Shown one piece after another: positions 1 to 7,811 of a stretch of 44,947 nucleotides of DNA. Position 1 is the stretch's first letter. Each line of letters opens with the position of its first letter. Made by a program: the position numbers and the translations under genes. The notes beneath the pieces were generated by a model, which made no database searches, was not told the origin of the DNA, and saw only the letters and a program-made list of their open reading frames with translations. The DNA comes from JANNWF01 sp052390415 (GTDB lineage Bacteria; Pseudomonadota; Gammaproteobacteria; Xanthomonadales; Xanthomonadaceae), in NCBI GenBank assembly GCA_052390415.1, contig JBQTGY010000062.1, positions 1 to 44,947 of the forward strand, read 5' to 3'.

Positions 1-131
1 AAGTGAGCATCGTGCCAGCGGGAAAACGCAGCGAACACTTTGTCATTTTGAGATTCATCACTTTTGACGAGGCGCACCAACGAAGTTCGGGCGTTTTCTC
101 GCGACCTCATGAAATGTCCGGGCTAGACCGT

Positions 132-160
132 TTGCCTGCCTGCCGGCCGACGCCTACACT
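132..160 (+). promoter_or_regulatory. Candidate sigma70 promoter, TTGCCT - 17 bp - TACACT
   Basis: The -35-like TTGCCT (132-137) is separated by exactly 17 bp from a -10-like TACACT (155-160). The expected start site is near 167, only about 9 nt before the first possible ATG at 176, and no Shine-Dalgarno sequence is visible. The same -10 hexamer recurs upstream of other genes in this window. Assignment is by inspection only. Confidence 0.45.
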
Positions 161-175
161 CGCGCTCTATCTCTT

Positions 176-637
176 ATGCGGACACTTGCCATGCGGCTTG
201 CTGCAGTTCTTGTGCTGATGGCATCGACACCGGTCGCGGCGTTCACCTGCGATCAATCGGCGATCAATTCACCGTTGCCGGTCCGCACGACGCTGGTGGC
301 CCCGTACACCCCGGAGTTGCAGGGTGCGCCGCTGACTCAAGGCGCCTCCAGTGGCTTGCTGGCCGGACGTCGTGACGAAGCGCTGGCGGTCGACGCGGTG
401 CTGTTGCGCTTGCGCAAGGACGCCTGCTTGGCGCAGGCAGGGGCATCCGGCGATAGTTACGCCGGGTACCAGAAAAAGACCGAATTCGACAACACGCCCT
501 GGCGGTTCGAAGGCAAGCCAGGTCAGCGTTTCAGCGCCGAAGAATTCGATGCGTGGATGAAAAGCCGCGGCGTGCGAGTGGCAAAGGGTCGCGCAGTCGA
601 TCCTGCTGCCGCAGTCAGCGAGAAGGTGGCCGAGTAA
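176..637 (+). CDS. Small secreted hypothetical protein
   Basis: This 153-residue protein is of unknown function. Residues 1-22 form a typical Sec signal peptide: an Arg-containing start, a hydrophobic LAAVLVLMA core and a predicted cut after PVAA. The mature part is small and hydrophilic with no domain I recognise; its two cysteines (in FTCDQ and DACLAQ) could form a disulfide in the periplasm. A second ATG at 191 would still leave a signal peptide, so the start is uncertain. It runs convergently into the lipid operon with an 18-bp gap. A promoter-like TTGCCT/TACACT pair lies just upstream. That it is a real gene is supported by the signal peptide and promoter. Confidence 0.6.
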   Translation: MRTLAMRLAAVLVLMASTPVAAFTCDQSAINSPLPVRTTLVAPYTPELQGAPLTQGASSGLLAGRRDEALAVDAVLLRLRKDACLAQAGASGDSYAGYQKKTEFDNTPWRFEGKPGQRFSAEEFDAWMKSRGVRVAKGRAVDPAAAVSEKVAE

Positions 638-655
638 GTAGGCTCAGGTTCGAAT

Positions 656-1687
656 TCAATCGCGCCGGCGAAAGCGGTAGTGAGCGACCAACCACTCGTT
701 ACCGTCGGCGTAGCCGAACAGTTCGGCACACGCCATCCAGAACATCCGCCAGCGTTGCGCCCAGCGCTTCGCCTCTGTTGCGCCGTACACCGCCGTGAGC
801 ACGTCCATGACTTCGGCCTGATTGGCGTCCTGATTGGCCAGCCAATGGTTGGAAGTGCGTTCGTAGTGGGTGCCTGACAGCCGCCATTGGTCGTCCAACA
901 CCAAGTCGTCCTGGAAGTGCAGCAACGTGTCCGCTGCAGGCATCAGCCCGCCGGTGAAGAAATGGCGTCCCATCCAATTGTCATCGCCCTCGGTTTCGAA
1001 CGGATACATCAGTTCCCGATGGCAAAAAATATGCACGAACAGGCGACCGTCGTCCTTCAGCCAGCGTGAGACTTTGGATAGCAGCCCGGCGTAGTTGCGC
1101 ATGTGCTCGAACATCTCGATCGACACGATGCGGTCGTAGCGGTGCGGTAGTTCCAGCGTGTTGACGTCGCAGGTGATGATTTCCACATTGCCCAAGCCAC
1201 GCTTTTCGGCTTGCCGCAGGATATGTTCGCGCTGTCCCTTCGAGTTCGATACGCCGGTGATCTTGGACTTGGGGAAGTGCTCTGCCATCCATAACGTCAG
1301 CGAGCCCCAACCACAGCCAAGTTCGAGAATGCGCTGGCCATCGGTCAGTTCGGCCCGTTGGCCATAGATCGCCAGCATCGCTTCTTCGGCTTGATCCAGA
1401 GTTTCGCTGCCGGTCGCGTAGAAGCAGCTCGAATACTTCAAGCGCTTGCCAAGACACAACTCGAAAAAGCGTGCTGGCACTTCGTAGTGCTGGCGGTTGG
1501 CCGCGTCGGTTTCGATGGCCAAAGGGCTGCGGCGTAGTTCGTCTCGGAGCGCACGGAAGCGCTCCCAAGCCGCTACTGCATCGTTGGCGTGTTCTTCGCG
1601 TAGTCGTTGCCCACACAAGCGGCGGATGCCGTAACGCAAGAGAGAGTCAGGGATGAGGCCGCGTTCGGCGTAATCGATTAGGGACAT
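656..1687 (-). CDS. Short Cfa-like SAM-dependent methyltransferase
   Basis: This 343-residue class I methyltransferase belongs to the cyclopropane-fatty-acid synthase superfamily (COG2230). The SAM-binding motif ELGCGWG is at residues 122-128, preceded by the acyl/SAM-pocket segment KYSSCFY (84-90) and followed by VHIFCHR. It lacks most of the N-terminal lipid-binding domain of true Cfa enzymes. The YSSC and VHIFCHR signatures resemble the branch that includes plant N-methyltransferases and uncharacterised bacterial enzymes, so the substrate could be a modified lipid or a small molecule. The start MSLIDY (1687) is preferred, because the upstream codons are repeat-derived sequence. It is the last gene of the seven-gene minus-strand lipid operon, 160 nt after the DUF1295 gene. 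Confidence 0.85.
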   Translation of the reverse strand: MSLIDYAERGLIPDSLLRYGIRRLCGQRLREEHANDAVAAWERFRALRDELRRSPLAIETDAANRQHYEVPARFFELCLGKRLKYSSCFYATGSETLDQAEEAMLAIYGQRAELTDGQRILELGCGWGSLTLWMAEHFPKSKITGVSNSKGQREHILRQAEKRGLGNVEIITCDVNTLELPHRYDRIVSIEMFEHMRNYAGLLSKVSRWLKDDGRLFVHIFCHRELMYPFETEGDDNWMGRHFFTGGLMPAADTLLHFQDDLVLDDQWRLSGTHYERTSNHWLANQDANQAEVMDVLTAVYGATEAKRWAQRWRMFWMACAELFGYADGNEWLVAHYRFRRRD

Positions 1688-1689
1688 TG

Positions 1690-1876
1690 GAGATGGAGAC
1701 TCGGGATTCGGGGTGAAGCGGCGCGTCCACAAATCGCAGTTTGTTCGCCGCTGAACGCCTGATCGCTATGCGCGAAGGCCGGGAGGAAGGATTCGGGCTT
1801 CATGAGGGGCGGGATTTGGCGTGCTTCGGAAAACGCGCTCGTGCGAATCACGAATCACGAATTCCCAATCCCGGCT
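1690..1876. repeat. Repeat-containing spacer (CGGGATTCGGGG / GAATCACGAATCACG type)
   Basis: The spacer between the DUF1295 and short methyltransferase genes carries CGGGATTCGGGG near 1703 and tandem GAATCACGAATCACG followed by AATTCCCAATCCCGG at about 1845-1874. These resemble common dispersed repeats of xanthomonad-type genomes (my recollection). The element runs into the 3' end of the DUF1295 gene and supplies its last codons (LGIRDS) and its stop. Confidence 0.5.
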
Positions 1877-2651
1877 TCTTGGGAAACCACGGAAAAAACA
1901 CCGAAGTCTCGCGTTGATAGCGGCGGTAGTCTTCGCCGCGCGAACGCAGTGATTGCGCTTCGGTAAACGGGATGCCGGACACCCAGCACAGCGAGGCGCC
2001 CATCAGGATGGGGCCGGCAAGACTCAGCCACCACCAGGGCGAACCGATGCTGAGCAGCACATAACTGAACCAGTGCAGCCACTCGAAAAAATAGTTGGGA
2101 TGGCGCGAATAACGCCACAGGCCTTCACGACAGGTCTTGCCCTTGTTGTTTGGGTTGGCGCGAAAGCGCGCCAGTTGACTGTCGGCCAGACTTTCACCCG
2201 CCAAGCTGAGTATCCAGATGGCGACGGCCGCCAATGCGCACACACCCAGATTGGACATCGGGTTGGAGGCTGCGACCAAAAACGGCAGCGAGAACACCAC
2301 GGTCATCACCGCTTGCAGCATGAAAAAACCGAAAAACTTGGTCTGGCTGTCGCCCCAATGCTCACGCAGAAAGCGATAGCGGCCGTCTTCGGCTTCATGC
2401 AGCACCCGCGATAACAGATGCAAACTCAGACGGAAGCCCCAGATTCCGCCAAGCATTGCAACCAGCAGCCGTGGTGCGTTGCTGCCGGCACCAACGGCGC
2501 TGTAGAAAATGGCAGCGCCGCCCATCAGCGCTGCCCACACGACATCAACGTAGCCGGCATTCTGGGTGCGACGCTGCAGCTCCCAGGTGGCGGCCATCGC
2601 TACTACAGACACGGCGAAAACAGCCAGCAATGGTTCACACGGAAACATCAC
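1848..2651 (-). CDS. DUF1295 membrane protein (steroid-5-alpha-reductase-like)
   Basis: This 267-residue polytopic inner-membrane protein has about seven hydrophobic segments. The C-terminal signature SRHPNYFFEWLHWFSY is typical of DUF1295, a family related to steroid 5-alpha-reductases and isoprenylcysteine methyltransferases that usually binds NADPH or SAM near this region. The N-terminal segment around YVDVVWA also fits the family. In this operon it could reduce or otherwise modify a methylated acyl chain, which is inference. Its ATG directly follows the stop of the DUF2878 gene, indicating coupling. The last eight or so residues (GLGIRDS) and the stop lie in a dispersed repeat, so the natural C-terminus may have been replaced. 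Confidence 0.85.
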   Translation of the reverse strand: MMFPCEPLLAVFAVSVVAMAATWELQRRTQNAGYVDVVWAALMGGAAIFYSAVGAGSNAPRLLVAMLGGIWGFRLSLHLLSRVLHEAEDGRYRFLREHWGDSQTKFFGFFMLQAVMTVVFSLPFLVAASNPMSNLGVCALAAVAIWILSLAGESLADSQLARFRANPNNKGKTCREGLWRYSRHPNYFFEWLHWFSYVLLSIGSPWWWLSLAGPILMGASLCWVSGIPFTEAQSLRSRGEDYRRYQRETSVFFPWFPKKPGLGIRDS

Positions 2652-3197
2652 TTAGGCTGCGCCGACAGCTGGCGATGGCATGAGTCGCTGCGCCAACCGC
2701 AATAACAGCGGCGTGACCAATGCCCACGAAAGCGCCAAGCCAACGTAAGGCAGCCAGGACGCTTCAATCGTGGCGGCGTGCCAGACGCTTGCTGCAATCC
2801 AGTAAGCCAGTGGTCCTCCGATCAATCCAAAAACGACGGCGACGACGGGGTGCGCCTTCAGCGCTGACAGGGAATGGTTGAGAGTGAGTGCGAAACCCAT
2901 CCACATCGCCACGATCCAGATCGGAGCAAAGGTCGTCCAGGGCTGCGGGCTTTGGAATTGGATCCACCCAAGTTGCACCCACAGCGAGTCAATCGCGAAT
3001 CCCAACACGGCGGCAACCAACATCACCTTGAAGTCAGCGGCGCGCCAGCGGCTGATGGTCAATTGAATGCTGGCGAATATCACCAAGGCCAGCGGGCCCG
3101 CCCACCACCATCCGCGTGCGGCACCGGCCACTGCGGCGATCCAGACGATCTGGAAGCCCACCACGTTCGGCAGCCATGCCCACCTTGAGGCATTCAT
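2652..3197 (-). CDS. DUF2878 family membrane protein
   Basis: This 181-residue protein has five or six hydrophobic helices and begins with the family-typical NVVGFQIVWIAAVAG segment (residues 11-25). DUF2878 proteins have no established biochemical role. They recur in proteobacterial clusters with Cfa-type methyltransferases, DUF1365 and FAD oxidoreductases, which suggests a membrane-bound accessory to lipid modification. The start overlaps the cfa-like stop by four bases (ATGA, 3194-3197) and its stop abuts the DUF1295 start, so it is in the middle of a tightly coupled trio. Assignment is by sequence pattern; the function is unknown. Confidence 0.8.
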   Translation of the reverse strand: MNASRWAWLPNVVGFQIVWIAAVAGAARGWWWAGPLALVIFASIQLTISRWRAADFKVMLVAAVLGFAIDSLWVQLGWIQFQSPQPWTTFAPIWIVAMWMGFALTLNHSLSALKAHPVVAVVFGLIGGPLAYWIAASVWHAATIEASWLPYVGLALSWALVTPLLLRLAQRLMPSPAVGAA

Positions 3198-4537
3198 GGC
3201 ATTGCTCGTTGCTGACGTGTCCTGGGCTCTAGCAGGTCAGGCAACCAAGAATCTCGTCGAGCGCCCGGACGTGTCAGCAGCATTTGCACATTGCCGATCG
3301 AACGCTCGATGAAGCCGCCTTCGCAATAAGCCAGATAGAACTCCCACATGCGCTCGAATCGCTTGGGATAGCCCAGCGCAGCCACCTGCTCGCGTTGGGC
3401 CAGGAAGCGCCGCCGCCAGTGATTCAAGGTGAGGGCGTAGCTCGGGCCGATGTCCTCAAGGTCGATGAGTCGCATGTCGCTGCTGCGCGCGGAGGCATTC
3501 AGCATGGCACTGACCGAAGGAATGAAGCTGCCGGGAAAAATGTGCCGTTTGATGAAGTCAACCGAATTCAGTGCTTGTTGGTAGCGATGATCTTCGATGG
3601 TGATGGCCTGGATCAGTGCCAAACCATCTTCCTTCAGCAAACCACCGACCTTGTTGAAGTAGGTGTCCAGGTACTGATGACCGATGGCCTCGATCATCTC
3701 GATCGAAACCAGCCGATCAAAGGTTCCATCGAGGTCGCGGTAGTCTTTGAGCAACAAGGTGATGCGCTCACCCAAGCCGGCCTTTTGTACGCGTTGCGCA
3801 GCCAGGTCGTGCTGTTCACGGGAGATGGTGGTGGTAGTGATCTTGCTGCCGTAGTGGCGGGCGGCGTGGGTCGCGAAGCCGCCCCAGCCGGTGCCGATCT
3901 CAACTACCTCGCTGTCGGCGTTGAGTGCCAGCTTCTGACAGATGCGGTCCAGCTTGCGCACAGACGCCACTTCGAGTGATTCATTGGCATCGGCAAAAAT
4001 CGCCGACGAATACATCATGCTCGGATCGAGAAACAACTCGAACAGCTCGTTGCCGAGATCGTAATGGGCGGCGATGTTGCGGGCGCTGCCACGGCGAGTG
4101 TTGCGGCGCAACGCTTCCAGCCCGCGCATCAGCCAGCCGCCGAAGCGCGCACTGCCGGTCTCCATGCTGTCCAGCAGGCCACGGTTACGCACCAGGATAC
4201 GAACCAAGGCAACCAGGTCGTCGCAGGACCAGTGTCCGTCCATGAACGCCTCCGCTGCGCCGACCGAGCCATTGGCAGCGGCGGCACGGTAGAAGCCGAC
4301 ATTGTGGATGCGCAGGCTGGCGCGCAGGGTGTGCAGCGGGTTTGTGCACGGTGTGCCGAGGCTGATCCGGCCCATGCCATCTTCGACCCGTAGCTCACAA
4401 TCGCGCAGAGCGCCCAACTGGTCCAGCAGACGACGTCGCAACACGCGGTCCAGCGGACCAAAGGCGCTGGTGTCCAGGTCGCGCTCAGGTTCGTGTTCCA
4501 GCGCGGACTGAGTGGCTTCGTTCACGGTGTCATCCAT
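3194..4537 (-). CDS. Cyclopropane-fatty-acyl-phospholipid synthase-type methyltransferase
   Basis: This 447-residue protein has the full Cfa architecture: an N-terminal lipid-binding domain (about 30-150) and a SAM-dependent methyltransferase domain with HYDLGNELF (158-166), EIGTGWGG (213-220) and DYRDLDGTFDRLVSIEMIE (265-283). Such enzymes transfer a methylene or methyl group from SAM to the double bond of phospholipid acyl chains at the membrane surface. Compared with E. coli Cfa from memory, the active-site Cys of YSC is Ser178 (MYSSAIF), and the His of the bicarbonate site LLHTIG is Gln310 (LIQAIT). The acidic residue of the E-x-x-G segment is kept (Glu283). These changes argue for a methylating rather than cyclopropanating product. 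It lies after the DUF1365 gene and overlaps DUF2878. Confidence 0.9.
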   Translation of the reverse strand: MDDTVNEATQSALEHEPERDLDTSAFGPLDRVLRRRLLDQLGALRDCELRVEDGMGRISLGTPCTNPLHTLRASLRIHNVGFYRAAAANGSVGAAEAFMDGHWSCDDLVALVRILVRNRGLLDSMETGSARFGGWLMRGLEALRRNTRRGSARNIAAHYDLGNELFELFLDPSMMYSSAIFADANESLEVASVRKLDRICQKLALNADSEVVEIGTGWGGFATHAARHYGSKITTTTISREQHDLAAQRVQKAGLGERITLLLKDYRDLDGTFDRLVSIEMIEAIGHQYLDTYFNKVGGLLKEDGLALIQAITIEDHRYQQALNSVDFIKRHIFPGSFIPSVSAMLNASARSSDMRLIDLEDIGPSYALTLNHWRRRFLAQREQVAALGYPKRFERMWEFYLAYCEGGFIERSIGNVQMLLTRPGARRDSWLPDLLEPRTRQQRAMP

Positions 4538-4574
4538 TGGCGTTAGGGCAAGTCTTGCGGCTTGGTGCTTGACT

Positions 4575-4597
4575 CCCTCCCCGATGTTCGGGGAGGG
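4575..4597. repeat. Hairpin CCCTCCCCG-5 nt-CGGGGAGGG in the DUF1365-cfa gap
   Basis: A perfect 9-bp inverted repeat with the loop ATGTT sits in the 134-nt gap between the DUF1365 gene and the Cfa-type gene, about 38 nt before the latter's start. It is followed by TAGAGGGGTTGGGA, the usual continuation of a dispersed repeat in related genomes. No T-run follows on the minus strand, so a strong terminator is unlikely, but it could modulate the distal part of the operon. Confidence 0.6.
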
Positions 4598-4671
4598 CTG
4601 TAGAGGGGTTGGGAAGCACGATGCCTCTGCTGAATCTCATGGCGTCGACACTGTCAGATGTCACCGGAGGA

Positions 4672-5463
4672 TCAATCGCCATGAGAACCAGCAGGGTGAT
4701 CGTAGACTGGATTGCGTCTGCACCAGATCAAGAACGCCTGCCAATGAATGGCCACGACGATCCGAAATGTGAGCAACGGGTAGACGAGCAAACAGCGGGC
4801 CAGCGACCAGCCATTCAGTGCGTGGCGCGTCAATACGAGGGTAGTGTCGAGTTCGGGCAGATCCGCGTTCAGTACATCCATGTGCACGCGCAAATTCTCA
4901 TCGGGCGGTTGAAAGCGCCAGTCGTAAACGCGCTGCATCGGCACGAATGGCGACACGTGAAAGGTCTTGTCGAAACGCCAAACGAGCACGCTGCCATGCG
5001 ACTCTGCACCATCGATTGGCAACAAATAACAGTGGCGCTCGTGCCAAGGCGTGTTGGTGATCTCCGCGAGTATGCATTGCAGCTGGCTGCCGCCTTCGGC
5101 ATAACAATAATAGAAGCTCACCGGATTGAAGCAGTAGCCGAAATAGCGCAGGTGGGTCAGCAGCCGAATCGGTCCGAGCGGACGCTCGCCGCCCAGCTTT
5201 TCGACCGTGTCCCGCACGGCTTGATCCAAGGGAACAGCCGGATCACCGTGATAGTCGCTGCGCCTGAATTGCCCCAGATTGCGGCGTTCCAGCGACCATA
5301 GCCAGCGCCCGCGAAAAATCCGCGGCAGTTCCGACAAATCCACGAACATCATGAACATCCGGTAGCGGAACGCATGTGCGTGCGGTGAGTAGCGTCGATG
5401 TCGCACCCAGCCGCTATAGATCGCGCTGTGCATCGCAGGCGAGGTGGTTGTCGAGGTGGTCAT
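4672..5463 (-). CDS. DUF1365 domain-containing protein
   Basis: This 263-residue protein shows the family hallmarks: SAIYSGWVRHRRYSPHAHAF near residues 13-32, FGYCFNPVSFYYCY in the middle and EITNTPWHERHCYLLP after it. DUF1365 proteins are cytoplasmic, uncharacterised, and nearly always encoded beside a FAD-dependent amine-oxidase-like gene and a Cfa-type methyltransferase, as here. The likely role is a partner or catalyst in acyl-chain modification, which is inference from context. It starts 13 nt after the FAD oxidoreductase stop codon and so is probably co-transcribed. Confidence 0.9.
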   Translation of the reverse strand: MTTSTTTSPAMHSAIYSGWVRHRRYSPHAHAFRYRMFMMFVDLSELPRIFRGRWLWSLERRNLGQFRRSDYHGDPAVPLDQAVRDTVEKLGGERPLGPIRLLTHLRYFGYCFNPVSFYYCYAEGGSQLQCILAEITNTPWHERHCYLLPIDGAESHGSVLVWRFDKTFHVSPFVPMQRVYDWRFQPPDENLRVHMDVLNADLPELDTTLVLTRHALNGWSLARCLLVYPLLTFRIVVAIHWQAFLIWCRRNPVYDHPAGSHGD

Positions 5464-5476
5464 GGCCGGGGCGTGT

Positions 5477-6721
5477 TCATGGCCAGGCGACGCCCAATTC
5501 GCCAGCGGCCGCTACTGCCGAGCGCATCCCGTCTTCATGAAACCCCCAGCCCCACCAAGCGCCGGCGTAGTGCGTGTGACGTTGGCCACTGATTTCTGCA
5601 CGACGCGCTTGCGCCGCCACGCTGCTGTGACTGTAGATCGGATGCGCATACTCCATCCGCGCAATGATCTTGCCTGGATCGATGTCAGCGGTACGATTCA
5701 GACTGACGACGAAAGGGTCGGGCGACTCGATGCCTTGCAGCAGGTTCATGCAATAACTCACCGTGCACTGGCCATCCGGCGAGTTCGGTATGTACGCATT
5801 CCATGCCGCCCATGCCTTGCGACGGTTGGGCAGGATTCGGCGGTCAGTGTGCAAAACGGTCTCATTGGCCTGATAGGTGATTGCCCCCAGCACTTCGCGC
5901 TCGGCGTCGCTGGGATCACGAAGCAGGGCCAATGCTTCGTCGCTGTGGCAAGCCAGCACGATGCGATCAAAGCGCTCTCTGCCAGCAGCGGTTTCGATTT
6001 CGACGCCATCGGCGTCTCGGCGAACGCCGAGCACTGGCGTGCGCGAACGCAACTGCACTTGCCAACGCGCCAGCAGAGCGTCGACATACGTCGAAGAGCC
6101 CCCGCGAACGACTCGCCACTTCGGTCGGTTGCTGACCTGCAGCATCTGATGATTGGCCATGAACTGGACCAGATAGCGCGCCGGAAACGCCAGTACTTGC
6201 GCCGACGGCGATGACCACAACGCCGATGCCATCGGCACGATATGGTCGTCGATGAAGCCTCGGCCATAGCCGTGCGTTTCAAGATACTCACCCAGACTGG
6301 GACCCGGTCCCGGTCCGTCCAACAGTGCGGCGGCTTCCCGATAGAACCGCAGAATTCCGCCGACCATTCCAAGAAAGCGCGGCGACAGCAGATTGCGGCG
6401 CTGGCAAAACAGACCATCCAAATTGCCGGCGTTGTATTCCAGCCCAGTGCGCGCGTGTTGTACCGAAAAACTCATCGTGGTCGGCTGGGAGGCGACGCCC
6501 AACGTCTCAAACAGGCGGCACAACAACGGATAGCAGTGGGGATTGAAGACGATGAAGCCCGAATCGACCGCATACGTCTGGCCGGCCATTTCCACGCGGT
6601 GCGTGTGCGTATGTCCGCCCACGCGATCCTGAGCTTCGAACAGCACGACCTCGTGCTGCTGTGACAGCAACCATGCCGAGCTCAGTCCGCTGATGCCGGA
6701 CCCAATCACCGCAATTCTCAT
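5477..6721 (-). CDS. FAD-dependent oxidoreductase (amine-oxidase-like)
   Basis: This 414-residue flavoprotein has a dinucleotide-binding motif, IGSGISG, at residues 6-12, followed by FEAQDRVGGHTHTH, the second FAD contact of NAD(P)-binding Rossmann oxidoreductases related to amine oxidases and phytoene desaturases. Relatives encoded beside DUF1365 and Cfa genes act on membrane lipids. In Rhodobacter sphaeroides and actinobacteria such flavoproteins take part in furan- or 10-methyl-fatty-acid formation (family knowledge, not proof here). The start overlaps the desaturase stop by four bases (ATGA, 6718-6721), consistent with translational coupling. Its exact redox reaction cannot be told from sequence. 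Confidence 0.88.
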   Translation of the reverse strand: MRIAVIGSGISGLSSAWLLSQQHEVVLFEAQDRVGGHTHTHRVEMAGQTYAVDSGFIVFNPHCYPLLCRLFETLGVASQPTTMSFSVQHARTGLEYNAGNLDGLFCQRRNLLSPRFLGMVGGILRFYREAAALLDGPGPGPSLGEYLETHGYGRGFIDDHIVPMASALWSSPSAQVLAFPARYLVQFMANHQMLQVSNRPKWRVVRGGSSTYVDALLARWQVQLRSRTPVLGVRRDADGVEIETAAGRERFDRIVLACHSDEALALLRDPSDAEREVLGAITYQANETVLHTDRRILPNRRKAWAAWNAYIPNSPDGQCTVSYCMNLLQGIESPDPFVVSLNRTADIDPGKIIARMEYAHPIYSHSSVAAQARRAEISGQRHTHYAGAWWGWGFHEDGMRSAVAAAGELGVAWP

Positions 6722-7674
6722 GCGCTAGCGCGTACTGCGCGCTTGAATCCAGCCGGTACCGGCTTGAGGTCCCATACCAGGCCCACTGCGGCCATCAGTC
6801 GCAGCGCGTAGTAAGTCACATCCACTTCCCACCAACGAAATCCTTGACGCGCCGAACCAGGGAAGTGGTGATGGTTGTTGTGCCAGCCCTCGCCCAAGGT
6901 CAGCAGCGCAAGCAGCCAGTTGTTGCGGCTGTGATCGTTGGTTTCGTAGCGGCGTGTGCCGAATTGGTGAGCGATGGAGTTGATGGTGACGGTGACGTGG
7001 AACAGCACCACGGTTGACACGAAAAAGCCCCAGAACAGCAACTGCCCGGCCGATGTTCCCAGCTGCGGTGCAGCGGTTTCCAACCAACCACCAAGAAAGA
7101 ACAAGCTGACCGCAAGCAGCACGGGCAGCAGCAAGTCGAAACGATCCAGCCAGCGCAATTCAGGAAATCGCTGCAAATCCTTGATCGCTGCCCAGTCGGT
7201 GCGGAAACCGCGCGGAGTCAGGAACCAACCCATATGACTCCACAGAAAGCCGTGTTGCACAGGCGAATGGAAGTCGAGTTCAGTATCGGAATGACGGTGG
7301 TGGTTGCGGTGATGTGAGGCCCACCACAGCGGGCCGCGCTGGACGCTGGATGCGCCAATCAGGGCGAACACAAACTGCAGCATGCGTGAGGTCTTGAACG
7401 CCTTGTGCGAAAAGTAACGGTGATAAAAACCGGTGATGGCGAACATCCGTAGCAGGTACAACGCCAACGCCACCGCGAGCGCAAACCAGGAGACCCCCAC
7501 CCAGAACACGCCGATGCAGGCGATATGCATACCGATGAATGGCAGCACGCGCAGCCAATCGATGGATTCGGAAGGTGCTTCGTTGGCGTCCTCGGCGGCA
7601 GTGTCAAACCAGCGCAGGAAAGCGATCCAGGCGCGTCGGAGCGGCGAGTAAGCGGGTGAAGTGGGAGTAGACAT
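6718..7674 (-). CDS. Membrane fatty-acid (acyl-CoA delta-9-type) desaturase
   Basis: This 318-residue di-iron membrane desaturase carries the three histidine boxes HRYFSH (85-90), HHRNHH (121-126) and HNNHHH (265-270), plus NSIAH (232-236). Four or so membrane helices lie at about 45-80 and 180-230. It uses O2 and an electron donor to put a cis double bond in a saturated acyl chain, which would supply the olefin that the downstream Cfa-type methyltransferase modifies. The start MSTPTS (7674) is chosen because upstream residues do not resemble the family. It is the promoter-proximal gene of the operon and diverges from the pseudouridine synthase gene. No sigma/anti-sigma pair lies next to it, unlike related singlet-oxygen-controlled clusters. 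Confidence 0.93.
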   Translation of the reverse strand: MSTPTSPAYSPLRRAWIAFLRWFDTAAEDANEAPSESIDWLRVLPFIGMHIACIGVFWVGVSWFALAVALALYLLRMFAITGFYHRYFSHKAFKTSRMLQFVFALIGASSVQRGPLWWASHHRNHHRHSDTELDFHSPVQHGFLWSHMGWFLTPRGFRTDWAAIKDLQRFPELRWLDRFDLLLPVLLAVSLFFLGGWLETAAPQLGTSAGQLLFWGFFVSTVVLFHVTVTINSIAHQFGTRRYETNDHSRNNWLLALLTLGEGWHNNHHHFPGSARQGFRWWEVDVTYYALRLMAAVGLVWDLKPVPAGFKRAVRASA

Positions 7675-7811
7675 GGGACCAACTATTGAAAGCGCACGGT
7701 GAGGGCAGGGTGATTCACCTTGCCATGACGTCAAGCGCAAAGCTTGCAAGCGTAGCCAATCTTGATGGCCGCCGTCATGCTTACGGTCGAAGGTGTAGAG
7801 CGGATGCACTG

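Noticed and set aside
3..218. 71-codon frame at the left edge
   Set aside because: It overlaps the signal-peptide gene in another frame and has no domain or start signal.
6718..7811. ChrR/RpoE-type promoter for the lipid operon
   Set aside because: I looked for the alternative-sigma pattern in the desaturase upstream DNA and found only a TTGACG without a suitable -10; the evidence is too weak to report.
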